Positions 56,661-64,000 of a stretch of 64,000 bases of DNA are shown in pieces. The stretch is from Thauera chlorobenzoica (lineage in GTDB: Bacteria > Pseudomonadota > Gammaproteobacteria > Burkholderiales > Rhodocyclaceae), in the NCBI RefSeq assembly GCF_001922305.1, contig NZ_CP018839.1:434001-498000 (forward strand), written 5' to 3'. A program made the translations under genes and the position numbers. Within the stretch, counting starts at the first letter, position 1. Each line of letters begins with the position of its first letter. The notes beneath the pieces were generated by a model. It ran no database searches, was not told where the DNA came from, and worked only from the letters and a program-made list of their open reading frames with translations.

Positions 56661-58748
56661 GTGACTGCGCTGCCGCTCCGCCCTGCCGCGCCGGGCCGCG
56701 CGTGGGGGCGCGCGCGTGACGCGGTGCGGCGCTCGGTGCGCGCCAAGCTGCTGTGTCTGGTGCTCGCGCCGCTGCTGCTCGGCTTCCCGATCATCATGGG
56801 GCTGCTGTGGTACTCGGGGGAGCTCTACTACCATCGCCTGATGGCGTCGCGGGTCAACAGCGACCTGTCTGCCGCGCACGGCTATTTCGCGCGCGTGATC
56901 GACGGCGTGGGCGGCGGCGTGGAGGGGCTGGCGGCCTCGCACGAGCTGGCACTGGCGCTGGCCGAGGGCCGCCTGCCGGCGCTGCTCGCAGCCGGTCAGG
57001 GACGGCTGGCGCTCGACTTCCTGAACTTGCTCGATGCCGAGGGCCGGGTGCTGCACTCCTCGGCCGCGCTCGAACCCGGTGCCGAACGCGGCACCTGGCC
57101 AGTGGTGGCGCAGGCCGTGCGCGCTGCGGCGGCGAGCGCGATCGAGCGCGCCGGGCCCGAGGCCTTGGCGGCGATCGACCCGGCGCTGCGCGCACGCGCG
57201 CGCCTGCCGCTGGTGGCCACCGCGCGTGCGCGGCCGGACCCGCGCCGCGAGGAGGAGCGCGGGTTGCTGATCCATGCCGCGGCGCCGGTCTACGATGATG
57301 GCGGACGGCAGATCGCGGTGCTCGAGGGCGGAGTGCTGCTCAACGGCAATCTCGACTTCATCGACACCATCAACGCCATCGTGTACCGCGCCGGCACCCT
57401 GCCGACAGGCAGCGAAGGCACGGCGACCCTGTTCGTCGACGATGTCCGTATCGCCACCAACGTGCGCCTGTTCGAGGGCGTGCGTGCCCTCGGCACCCGG
57501 GTCTCGGCCGAGGTGCGCGGACAGGTGCTGGAGCGGGGGGAAACCTGGCTGGAGACCGCCTTCGTGGTCAACGACTGGTACGTATCCGCCTACGAACCGG
57601 TGGTCGACAGCCGCGGTGAGCGCGTCGGCATGCTCTACGTCGGCTTCCTGGAGGCGCCGTTTCGCGCCGCCAAGCGTACCGCGCTGCTCGTCGCTGGGGC
57701 GGTCTCCTTGCTGATCAGCCTCGCCGGCGCGGTGCTGACGCTGCGCTGGGCGCGCAGCATCTTCCGCCCGATCGAGCGCATGCATGCCACCATCGAGCGC
57801 GTCGGCGCCGGCGAGGAGGCGGCGCGGGTGCGCCACATCGGCAGTGGCGACGAACTCGACCGCCTCGCCGCCGGCTTCGATCGCCTGCTCGACACCCTGG
57901 CCGACAAGCGCGCCGAGCTGCGGGCGCTCAACGCCTCGCTCGACCGCAGGGTGGCCGAGCGCACCGCGGATCTCGCCGCGGCCAACGAGGCCTTGCGCAC
58001 CGCCCAGCGCCAGCTGGTGATGAGTGAGAAGCTGGCGGCGATCGGCGAGCTGACCGCCGGCGTCGCCCACGAGATCAGCAACCCGACCGCGGTGATCCAG
58101 GGCAACCTCGATCTGCTGCGCGAGGAGCTCGGCGCCGCCGCGCAGCCGGTCGCCAACGAGATCCGCCTGATCCACGAGCAGGTGCATCGCATCCGCCTGA
58201 TCGTCACCAAGCTGCTGCAGTTCGCCCGCCCGGGCGAGTTTGCCGGCTATGTCGCGGCGGTCGATGTCAATGCCGCGCTTGCCGACTGCCTGGTGCTGAC
58301 CCGTCCGCACCTGTCGCGTCACGACGTGCGGGTGGAGCAGGTGCTGAGTGCGCGCACGCGCGTCCAGATCAACCTCCAGGAGTTGCAGCAGGTGCTGATC
58401 AACCTGATCGTGAATGCCGTCCAGGCGATGCCCGACGGTGGCAGCCTGCGCCTGGAGACGGCCGACGTCGATCCGACGGATGATCTGCCCGGGGTGCGCA
58501 TCACCGTGCGCGACAGCGGTATCGGCATCCGCGCCGAAGACCTCGACCGCATCTTCGACCCCTTCTTCACCACCAGGAAGCGGCAGGGCACCGGACTGGG
58601 CCTGTCGATCAGCCATACCCTGATCGGGCGCTACGGCGGGCGGATCACCGTCGCCAGCACGCCCGGTGCGGGCAGCGCGTTTACCGTGCACCTGCTCGCC
58701 GAACCGCAGTACCGCAACGAAGTGGCTGCGCCTTGCGCGCGCGGCTGA
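56661..58748 (+). CDS. membrane sensor histidine kinase paired with the NtrC-type regulator
   Basis: A ~695-residue kinase, start set at GTG 56661 (TALPLRPAAPGRAWG); no ribosome site is strong, so the true start could differ. Two membrane helices (about 32-55 and 340-362) flank a ~285-residue double-Cache-like periplasmic domain (VDSRGERVGMLYVGFLEAPF at its end). HAMP (about 365-415) is followed by a coiled coil and the HisKA motif GELTAGVAHEISNPTAVIQGN (His ~470, in parts). The ATPase boxes are NLIVNAVQAMPDGG, DSGIGI, FFTTRKRQGTGLGLS. It is probably a carboxylate or similar small-molecule sensor. It follows the regulator gene by 118 bases. Confidence 0.9.
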   Translation: MTALPLRPAAPGRAWGRARDAVRRSVRAKLLCLVLAPLLLGFPIIMGLLWYSGELYYHRLMASRVNSDLSAAHGYFARVIDGVGGGVEGLAASHELALALAEGRLPALLAAGQGRLALDFLNLLDAEGRVLHSSAALEPGAERGTWPVVAQAVRAAAASAIERAGPEALAAIDPALRARARLPLVATARARPDPRREEERGLLIHAAAPVYDDGGRQIAVLEGGVLLNGNLDFIDTINAIVYRAGTLPTGSEGTATLFVDDVRIATNVRLFEGVRALGTRVSAEVRGQVLERGETWLETAFVVNDWYVSAYEPVVDSRGERVGMLYVGFLEAPFRAAKRTALLVAGAVSLLISLAGAVLTLRWARSIFRPIERMHATIERVGAGEEAARVRHIGSGDELDRLAAGFDRLLDTLADKRAELRALNASLDRRVAERTADLAAANEALRTAQRQLVMSEKLAAIGELTAGVAHEISNPTAVIQGNLDLLREELGAAAQPVANEIRLIHEQVHRIRLIVTKLLQFARPGEFAGYVAAVDVNAALADCLVLTRPHLSRHDVRVEQVLSARTRVQINLQELQQVLINLIVNAVQAMPDGGSLRLETADVDPTDDLPGVRITVRDSGIGIRAEDLDRIFDPFFTTRKRQGTGLGLSISHTLIGRYGGRITVASTPGAGSAFTVHLLAEPQYRNEVAAPCARG

Positions 58749-58777
58749 AACCGGAACATAAGGACAGACTGGACAAC

Positions 58778-59269
58778 ATGAACGTGATTGGATTCGCCGG
58801 CTGGTCCGGCAGCGGCAAGACCACGCTGGTCGAGCAGGTGGTTGGTGTATTGAGCGCACGTGGGCTGGCGGTGTCGCTGGTGAAGCACGCCCATCACCGC
58901 TTCGACATCGACCACGAGGGCAAGGACTCGTGGCGTCACCGTCAGGCCGGCTGTCGCGAGGTGCTGGTCAGCTCGGATCAGCGCTGGTCGCTGACGCGCG
59001 AGCTGCGCGGCGCGCCCGAGGCCAGCCTCGACGAGCTCCTCGGCAAGCTCGGCGACTGCGACCTGGTGCTGGTCGAAGGCTTCAAGCGCGCGCCGATCCC
59101 GAAGATCGAAGTGCGCCGCGCCGTGGTCGGCGAGCCGCTGCTGTTTCCCGGCGACCCGCACATCGTCGCTGTCGCCACCGATGCGCCGCTCGCCACCGCG
59201 CTGCCCCAGCTCGACATCAACGATCCGGCGCAGGTCGCCGATTTCATCATCGCCTATCTCGGCCGCTGA
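58778..59269 (+). CDS. mobB: molybdopterin-guanine dinucleotide biosynthesis protein MobB
   Basis: MobB is a GTP-binding helper of MobA in making the guanine dinucleotide form of molybdenum cofactor. The 163-residue P-loop protein has FAGWSGSGKTTLVEQVVG, VKHAHHRFDIDHEGKDSWRH (typical for MobB) and LVLVEGFKRAPIPKIEV. It lies 29 bases after the kinase gene on the same strand but belongs functionally to the molybdenum genes that follow on the other strand. Confidence 0.95.
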   Translation: MNVIGFAGWSGSGKTTLVEQVVGVLSARGLAVSLVKHAHHRFDIDHEGKDSWRHRQAGCREVLVSSDQRWSLTRELRGAPEASLDELLGKLGDCDLVLVEGFKRAPIPKIEVRRAVVGEPLLFPGDPHIVAVATDAPLATALPQLDINDPAQVADFIIAYLGR

Positions 59270-59288
59270 TCCCGGTGCCGGCGGGCGT

Positions 59289-60251
59289 TCAGTCCAGCCC
59301 GGCGACTTCGCCCAGCGGTGACAGCTCGTAGCCGCCCAGGCGCCGGGCCAGCGCCCGGGATGCGGTGCTGCCGCAGGCGCGCAGCAGGTTCTGGAACAGG
59401 CGGCGGAAGAGGACCTGGCGCGGCAGCGCGAGATCGAGTGCGACCCAGCCCAGGGACAGGAAGCCGAGGCCGAACTCGGTCGCGGCGGCGCGGCTGCCAG
59501 GGGCGCAGTCGGCTTCGGCGCGCACCAGGAGGGCGGCGGCTTGGCGCTCGCTGGGCACGGTGGTGCTCACCGAGCAGTCGGCCAGGGTGAGGCCGGTGCC
59601 CGGCAGCGCCGACTCGAGGAAGTGCTGCGTGCCGGCGCCGGGCGGACGCATCGCCCAGCGGTAGTCGAAGCCGGCCAGGGTGCCGAGGCCGTCGGCCTTC
59701 AGCCCGGGGCGCAGCAGCACGCCCTGCTCGCGCAGCGCCAGGCGGACCCGCGCCCACTGACGGTGGGGGCCGAAGCGGTGGAGCAAGGTGAGGTGCTGGC
59801 GGGCGCTGTGCTCGACCGCGCCCCAGTTCAGCACGGCAGCGTCGGCGCGGCGGCGGGCGAGCCGCTCCAGCCCGGGCAGGGTGCCGGTCGGGCTGTAGGC
59901 GATCCAGCTGTCGGCACCCTGGTCCGCGCCCAGTGCAGCGATGGCAGCCGTCAGCAGGGGGTCGTCGCTGCCGGTGACCAGCAGGCGGTCGGTGAGCGCA
60001 CCGCCGTGGGCCTGCTCGAGCACCCATTCTTCCAGCAGGGCGCGTGGAAACAGCCACTTGCCGCCGACGCGCGCCGCCGGCAGTTCGCGCTGGTTGGCGA
60101 GTTCGTAGAGCTTTTTCTCGTTGAGGTGGAGGTAGGCAGCGGCTTCGCGCGCGGTGAAGCAGGCCGCATGTGGCGGGGTGGTGGCGTCGTGCGTGTCCGG
60201 CGGCGATGCGGCCCCCCCGGGCTTGCCGGGTACGGACGCGGAGTCAGTCAT
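59289..60251 (-). CDS. helix-turn-helix regulator with a periplasmic-binding-like (molybdate type) domain
   Basis: A 320-residue cytoplasmic regulator. A short Pro/Thr tail is followed by an excisionase/MerR-type helix-turn-helix (FTAREAAAYLHLNEKKLYEL, then PAARVGGKWLFPRALLEEWV, about 32-80). The rest (about 90-310) is a PBP-like effector domain (RLLVTGSDDPLLTAAIAALG, then PPGAGTQHFLESAL). This architecture is common near molybdate and formate dehydrogenase genes and is thought to sense molybdate or molybdopterin. It overlaps mobA by 8 bases, so the two are coexpressed. The effector is inferred. Confidence 0.85.
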   Translation of the reverse strand: MTDSASVPGKPGGAASPPDTHDATTPPHAACFTAREAAAYLHLNEKKLYELANQRELPAARVGGKWLFPRALLEEWVLEQAHGGALTDRLLVTGSDDPLLTAAIAALGADQGADSWIAYSPTGTLPGLERLARRRADAAVLNWGAVEHSARQHLTLLHRFGPHRQWARVRLALREQGVLLRPGLKADGLGTLAGFDYRWAMRPPGAGTQHFLESALPGTGLTLADCSVSTTVPSERQAAALLVRAEADCAPGSRAAATEFGLGFLSLGWVALDLALPRQVLFRRLFQNLLRACGSTASRALARRLGGYELSPLGEVAGLD

Positions 60252-60903
60252 CGGTGGCGGGCAGGTCCTTCGCCGCGTCGGCCAGCTCGGCGCGGGTGTT
60301 GATGTTGCGGAACGCCGCTTCCTGGTCGTCGAACGCGACCTCGACCACCTTCAGGCTGCCGTACCAGCGGTCGATCTTGCGTCCGCCGGCAGCGAGGAAA
60401 GCGCCCAGATGGGCGGCCAGCTCGCGCCGGCACAGGCAGAACACCGGGTGGGCCTGGTCGAAGGTCTTCGCCACCGCGAGCTCGGCGCCGGCTGCGTCGA
60501 GCGCGGCGGCGAGCCGGGCGACAAGGTCGGCGGGCAGGAATGGCGAGTCGCAGGGGGCGGTCGCCACCAGCGGGTGGCGGGCGCGGACCAGCGCCGCGTG
60601 GAGGCCGGCGAGGGGGCCGGCGAAGCCGCCGACGTCGTCGCCGAACACCGGGTAGCCGAACGCCTCCCAGGTGTCGAGGTTCTGGTTGGCGTTGATCAGC
60701 AGCTCGTCGACCTGGGGGGCGAGGCGTTCGAGCGCGTGGGCGGCCATCGGCCGGCCGGCGAGCTCGACCAGGCCCTTGTCGACGCCGCCCATGCGGCTGC
60801 CCTGGCCACCGGCGAGGAGCACGCCGGTGATTCTGCGCGCGGCGGGGCGGGGCGTGGGGTTCTGTGGCGAAGTGTGGTCCTGGGTCTGCATGGTCGTGTT
60901 CAT
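60244..60903 (-). CDS. mobA: molybdenum cofactor guanylyltransferase MobA
   Basis: MobA transfers GMP to molybdopterin, making the MGD cofactor of DMSO-reductase-family enzymes such as formate dehydrogenase. The 219-residue product carries the nucleotidyltransferase signature GVLLAGGQGSRMGGVDKGLV, the ELLINANQN stretch and VATAPCDSPFLPADLV (metal-binding Asp). The first ~22 residues are a polar Thr/Pro extension; a second ATG four codons in is also possible. It is translated just before the regulator gene. Confidence 0.95.
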   Translation of the reverse strand: MNTTMQTQDHTSPQNPTPRPAARRITGVLLAGGQGSRMGGVDKGLVELAGRPMAAHALERLAPQVDELLINANQNLDTWEAFGYPVFGDDVGGFAGPLAGLHAALVRARHPLVATAPCDSPFLPADLVARLAAALDAAGAELAVAKTFDQAHPVFCLCRRELAAHLGAFLAAGGRKIDRWYGSLKVVEVAFDDQEAAFRNINTRAELADAAKDLPATDD

Positions 60904-60975
60904 CGAGGAGATCGATCGGAGCGGCGAAATGGAAGCGGTCGTGGGGTCCGCTGTGGGAGCGGCTGCACAGGGAGG

Positions 60976-61809
60976 CTAATCGCGCCGGAAATGCTCGGCG
61001 CCGGTGAACAGCAGGTAGTGCCTGCCCTGGGCGCGGCCGATCATGGTGAGGCCGATCTTCTGTGCGATCTGCCAGCCCATGTGGGTCAGGCCGGAGCGCG
61101 ACACCAGGACCGGAATGCCCATCTGCGCGGTCTTGATCACCATTTCCGAAGTCAGCCGGCCGGTGGTGTAGAAGATCTTGCCGGCGCCGTCCACGCCGTC
61201 GAGCCACATCTGGCCGGCGATCGCATCGACCGCATTGTGGCGGCCGACGTCCTCGAAGAACATCAGGATCTCGCAACCGCCGGGGGTGGCCCGGGCCAGC
61301 GCGCAGCCGTGGACCGCGCCGGCCTGCTTGTAGATCGACTCGTGGTGGCGCACCGCCTCCATCAGCGCGTACAGGGTCGATTGCCCGAAGCTGCGGTCGC
61401 CGGGCAGGCGGAGCTGGTCGATCTCGTCCATCAGCCCGCCGAACACCGTGCCCTGGCCGCAGCCGGTGGTCACGGTGCGGCTACCGAGCTTTTCGTCGGC
61501 GTCGTGCAGGCCGCCGCGGGTGGTGACCGCGACCGCGTCCACCTCCCAGTCGACCTGCACCGCGGCGATCTCGTCGAGGCTCTGCACCAGGCGCTGGTTG
61601 CGCAGCCAGCCGATGGCGAGCGCCTCGGGGGCGGCGCCGAGCGTCATCAGGGTGACGATCTCGCGCTTGTCGACATAGAGCGTGAGCGGGTGTTCACCGG
61701 CGATCGGGGTCGGCACGGTCGTGCCGTGCTCATCCACGGCAGGAATCTCGACGGTGAGCGGGCGACTGGCCCGGCTCAGCACGGGGCGAAGGGGAAGATG
61801 GGCGTTCAT
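60976..61809 (-). CDS. fdhD: formate dehydrogenase accessory sulfurtransferase FdhD (single-cysteine variant)
   Basis: FdhD passes sulfur from IscS to the molybdenum cofactor of formate dehydrogenase. The 277-residue protein has the family core: EHPLTLYVDKREIVTLMTLG, the catalytic loop TVTTGCGQGTVFGG, CEILMFFEDVGRHNAVDAIAG (in parts) and YTTGRLTSEMVIKTAQMGIP. In E. coli the loop is GCGVCG, with Cys121 and Cys124. Here Cys117 is kept but the second position is Gly120, so it would have to work with one cysteine. The start is ATG 61809. It is divergent from the DUF3305 gene across a ~200-base gap. Confidence 0.93.
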   Translation of the reverse strand: MNAHLPLRPVLSRASRPLTVEIPAVDEHGTTVPTPIAGEHPLTLYVDKREIVTLMTLGAAPEALAIGWLRNQRLVQSLDEIAAVQVDWEVDAVAVTTRGGLHDADEKLGSRTVTTGCGQGTVFGGLMDEIDQLRLPGDRSFGQSTLYALMEAVRHHESIYKQAGAVHGCALARATPGGCEILMFFEDVGRHNAVDAIAGQMWLDGVDGAGKIFYTTGRLTSEMVIKTAQMGIPVLVSRSGLTHMGWQIAQKIGLTMIGRAQGRHYLLFTGAEHFRRD

Positions 61810-62009
61810 CGGTGCCGTCCTCGGTGGGGCTGAGCACCGATTGTAGCGGGATGGCGGCGCGCGGACACCCGCTGCCGGGAGTCGGTGCCGGGTGTTGGCG
61901 GAATCCCGCATCGCGGAAGGGGCGCTCCCGGCCTATGCTGTACGGAACAGAGCGGGCCGGTGCCGTTCGATGCGCACCTTGTGTGCGCTCCTTTTTCGGG
62001 TGGAGTGCG

Positions 62010-62489
62010 ATGAAGCAGTTTCCGATCGCGGTGGTCATGGAGCGCCGCCGCCTGAACAACCCCTGGGTCGACGAGGCCTGGGAAGCGGTTGGCGTGGTGC
62101 CGGCCTTCGAGGAGGCCGATCCGGCTCCGCGCCGGATCCTGGCCGAGAGCGGGCGGGGGCAATGGCGCGTGGGCGGTTTCGCCCTCGAGCTGTTCCGTGA
62201 CGAGGCGGAGAACTACTTCAGCAACCTCAGTGCACCGGTCCCCAAAGTGTTCGTGATGTGGCGCCGGGAGGGCGAACTGGCGCTGCCGGTGGCGGTGTCG
62301 GTGAGCTACGGCGAGGCGGCACGCTGGCTGGATTCGGGCGAGCAGGTCGATGGCGTGCCGATGTCGCGCGAAGTCGCCGACTGGGTGGGCGAGTTCGTCA
62401 ACACCCACTACCGGCCGGAACCGCGCAGGAAGCTCAGGCGCAACGACCCGCTGGCTCAGGACCGGGCGAGGCCCGGAGGGCAGGCATGA
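62010..62489 (+). CDS. DUF3305 protein, formate dehydrogenase cluster
   Basis: A 159-residue soluble protein of the DUF3305 family, found almost only in formate dehydrogenase clusters of beta- and alphaproteobacteria. Recognisable parts are FPIAVVMERRRLNNPWVDEA, then LELFRDEAENYFSNLSAPVPKVFVMWR (in two segments). The C-terminus is basic. A GGAG ribosome site precedes ATG 62010. Its molecular role is unknown. Its stop overlaps the DUF3306 start (ATGA), and the 4Fe-4S protein gene follows. Confidence 0.88.
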   Translation: MKQFPIAVVMERRRLNNPWVDEAWEAVGVVPAFEEADPAPRRILAESGRGQWRVGGFALELFRDEAENYFSNLSAPVPKVFVMWRREGELALPVAVSVSYGEAARWLDSGEQVDGVPMSREVADWVGEFVNTHYRPEPRRKLRRNDPLAQDRARPGGQA

Positions 62490-63136
62490 GCGCGGGCGGC
62501 TTCCTGTCGCGCTGGTCGCGGCGCAAGCTTGCCGCGGTCGCGGCAGGCGCCAGTTCCGATGCGCCCCCGGGGGCGGCCGCCGCCGCACCGCCCGCTGCGG
62601 CGGCCGAGTGCGCTGCCGATGCCGGAGCGTGCGTTGCCGATTGCGCCGGGGGGGCACCGGCAGACGAGCGCGCCGACAATCCGTTGCCGCCGCTCGAGGA
62701 GCTGTCCCTGGCCTCCGACTTCAGCGCCTTCCTGAAGGAGGAAGTGGGTGAGGCCTTGCGCCGCCAGGCCCTGCGCAAGCTTTTTTCCGACCCCCATTTC
62801 AACCGCATGGACGGGCTCGACATCTACATTGGCGACTACTCGCAGCCCGATCCGATCGCCCCGGAGGCGATGGCCAAGCTCAGGCATGCGCGCGAGTGGC
62901 TGCGCGCCAATGAAGCGCCCGCGATCGCGCTGCAGGGCGCCTCGCCTGCCCGGGCGCAGCCGGTGCTGCCTGGTGACGAGCACGCCGCCGCGGCGCTCGC
63001 CAGTCCGGGTGCGGAGCGGGAGGCGGGTGCGGCAGCGGACGCTGCTGCGCCGCAGCCGGACGGCGAGGGTGAGGGCTCCACCGCACCGCCGTTCCCTGCG
63101 GGCGATGCATTTCGGGCGGGACAAAACGGACCTTGA
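62486..63136 (+). CDS. DUF3306 protein, formate dehydrogenase cluster
   Basis: A 216-residue DUF3306 protein. The family core is FLSRWSRRKLA at the N-terminus and the central LPPLEELSLASDFSAFLKEE, then ALRKLFSDPHFNRMDGLDIYI and IAPEAMAKLRHAREWL. An Ala-rich cysteine-containing stretch (about 25-55) and an acidic Ala/Pro C-terminal third are probably disordered. No enzyme motif is seen. It is co-translated with DUF3305 and is presumed to act in assembly of formate dehydrogenase. Confidence 0.87.
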   Translation: MSAGGFLSRWSRRKLAAVAAGASSDAPPGAAAAAPPAAAAECAADAGACVADCAGGAPADERADNPLPPLEELSLASDFSAFLKEEVGEALRRQALRKLFSDPHFNRMDGLDIYIGDYSQPDPIAPEAMAKLRHAREWLRANEAPAIALQGASPARAQPVLPGDEHAAAALASPGAEREAGAAADAAAPQPDGEGEGSTAPPFPAGDAFRAGQNGP

Positions 63137-63137
63137 A

Positions 63138-63150
63138 CGACAAATTGTCG
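63138..63150. promoter_or_regulatory. 13-bp palindrome after DUF3306
   Basis: CGACAA and TTGTCG form perfect arms around one central A, directly after the DUF3306 stop and ~100 bases before the 4Fe-4S gene. It is not an FNR or NarL consensus. It may be an operator for an internal promoter of the formate dehydrogenase genes that follow. Confidence 0.35.
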
Positions 63151-63252
63151 CGCCCGCGGGGATAGGGCGCTGAAAAAGCGGATTGCAGCAGACTTTTCCG
63201 GTATCCAGTTTTTTAAATTCCGGCTTGCGTAATGCTTGAATCAGGAAAGCTC

Positions 63253-64000
63253 ATGGAATCGCCAATGCACAACCTTCCTTTCGCTCCCGACCCAGCGTCC
63301 GCACTGAGCCCGCATGTCAGCGCCGCTGCCGGCTCCGCTGCGGTGGTCCGCCTGTGCGACTGCAACCGCAGCTGCGCCTTCGATGCCGGGCGCCTGGCCG
63401 CGGCGGGCGCGCCGGTCGCGTGCCACCACGCTCTGTGCGGCGCCGAGCTGGGGGTCGTGGAAAGTGATCTCGCCGCCGGTCGCGAGGTCTTCGTTTCCTG
63501 TACCCAGCAGAGCGCACTGTTCGGCGCGCTCGCCGACGCCCACGACGCGGGCGGACAGATCCATTTCTTCAACCTGCGCGAGCACGCCGGATGGTCGGCC
63601 GAGTCGGCGCAGGCCACGCCCAAGCTTGCCGCGCTGATCGCCGCCGCGACCACCCTGCCCGAACCCGAGCCGGTGTCCGGGGTGCAGCTGCGCGCCGGGC
63701 GCCGCCTGCTGATCGTCGGCGAGGCGGGCGCGGCGCTGGGCTGGGCCGAGCGGCTGAAGGGCAGTTTCGAGCCTGCGCTGCTGATCACCGGGCGGGCGGG
63801 GGACGTCGAACTGCCGGCGGTGAATGCGTATCCGCTGTGGTCGGGCCGGCCGCTGGCGCTGTCCGGCCATCTGGGCGCCTTCGAGCTGAGCTGGGAGCAG
63901 CGCAACCCGATCGACCTCGCCCTGTGCGTGCGCTGCAACGCCTGCGTCAGGGCCTGTCCGGAAGGGGCGATCGGCTTCGATCTGCAGGTCGAACTCGACC
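63253..64000 (+). CDS. 4Fe-4S binding protein of the formate dehydrogenase cluster (3' end outside the window)
   Basis: The frame is open from ATG 63253 to the last base, giving at least 249 residues. ATG 63253 is preferred because AGGAAAG lies 6 bases before it; ATG 63232 is in frame too. The N-terminal part has a cysteine cluster, VRLCDCNRSCAFDAG then ACHHALCGAELG and a further Cys in FVSCTQQS, reminiscent of the iron-sulfur entry region of HdrA-like proteins. Near the end a ferredoxin motif CVRCNACVRACPEGAIGF begins. Proteins like this follow DUF3305/DUF3306 in formate dehydrogenase clusters. The specific partner is unknown. Confidence 0.85.
   Translation, partial: MESPMHNLPFAPDPASALSPHVSAAAGSAAVVRLCDCNRSCAFDAGRLAAAGAPVACHHALCGAELGVVESDLAAGREVFVSCTQQSALFGALADAHDAGGQIHFFNLREHAGWSAESAQATPKLAALIAAATTLPEPEPVSGVQLRAGRRLLIVGEAGAALGWAERLKGSFEPALLITGRAGDVELPAVNAYPLWSGRPLALSGHLGAFELSWEQRNPIDLALCVRCNACVRACPEGAIGFDLQVELD

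Noticed and set aside
61890..61915. Sigma-54 (-24/-12) promoter before DUF3305
   Set aside because: TTGGCGG...CCGCAT looks similar, but the GG-to-GC spacing is 9 instead of 10 and the TTGC block is missing.

Overview
This 64 kb window is GC-rich, densely coding chromosome from a motile, facultatively anaerobic, PHB-storing betaproteobacterium. The family mix points to Rhodocyclales/Zoogloeaceae (Thauera, Azoarcus or Aromatoleum type): an enteric-order mot-che-flh cluster that also carries flhF and fliA, a phasin, an SAH riboswitch on ahcY-tlyA-metF, a late cobalamin pathway, and formate dehydrogenase maturation genes. The genus is inferred from gene content only; there is no 16S gene here.

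Layout. 1-17252 (+): motA (cut by the window edge), motB, cheA, cheW, a PAS-type chemoreceptor ending in a CheR/CheB tether, cheR, cheB, cheY, cheZ, flhB, flhA, an oversized flhF, a small FlhG-like ORF without a Walker A motif, flhE and fliA. 17331-24991 (mostly -): ABC-F ATPase ybiT, a triple periplasmic-binding-domain diguanylate cyclase, a GST, and a VanZ-like/2Fe-2S ferredoxin/hydrolase set. 25188-28561: phasin, dbpA, then an accessory scar next to tRNA-Lys(CTT) that holds the 3' end of a tyrosine integrase and a toxin-antitoxin pair. 28658-31303 (-): ruvC, ybjQ-like, EamA exporter, yebC. 31391-34301: an inorganic-carbon locus (divergent LysR gene, an unknown 182-aa protein, SbtA, SbtB). 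34467-40387: HerA-like ATPase, the SAH-riboswitch operon ahcY-tlyA-metF (-), and psd. 40609-45316: a chemoreceptor with a periplasmic c-type heme motif, rhlE, and an M48 peptidase. 45285-49982: cobalamin genes (btuF-cobD-cbiB on -, cobQ on +) with a compound palindrome between the divergent arms. 49979-58748: queF, a cytochrome c with a structured leader, an HDOD protein, a ferredoxin reductase, an SDR/hemJ pair, and an NtrC-type regulator with its histidine kinase. 58778-64000: molybdenum cofactor and formate dehydrogenase accessory genes (mobB, a molybdate-type regulator, mobA, fdhD, DUF3305, DUF3306, and a 4Fe-4S protein that runs off the end).

How they fit together. The first 17 kb encodes the stator, the full chemosensory phosphorelay, part of the flagellar export gate and the late sigma factor. 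The PAS receptor and the heme receptor both look like redox or energy inputs to that relay. The Mo/formate cluster, cytochrome c and SbtA/SbtB suit an organism switching between aerobic, nitrate- or formate-linked and possibly CO2-fixing growth.

The best candidates for something undescribed are: (i) FlhF with a ~355-residue C-terminal extension, followed directly by the degenerate FlhG-like ORF; (ii) the unknown protein inserted between the LysR gene and sbtAB; (iii) the heme-c chemoreceptor. No CRISPR array, rRNA operon or intact IS element was seen.
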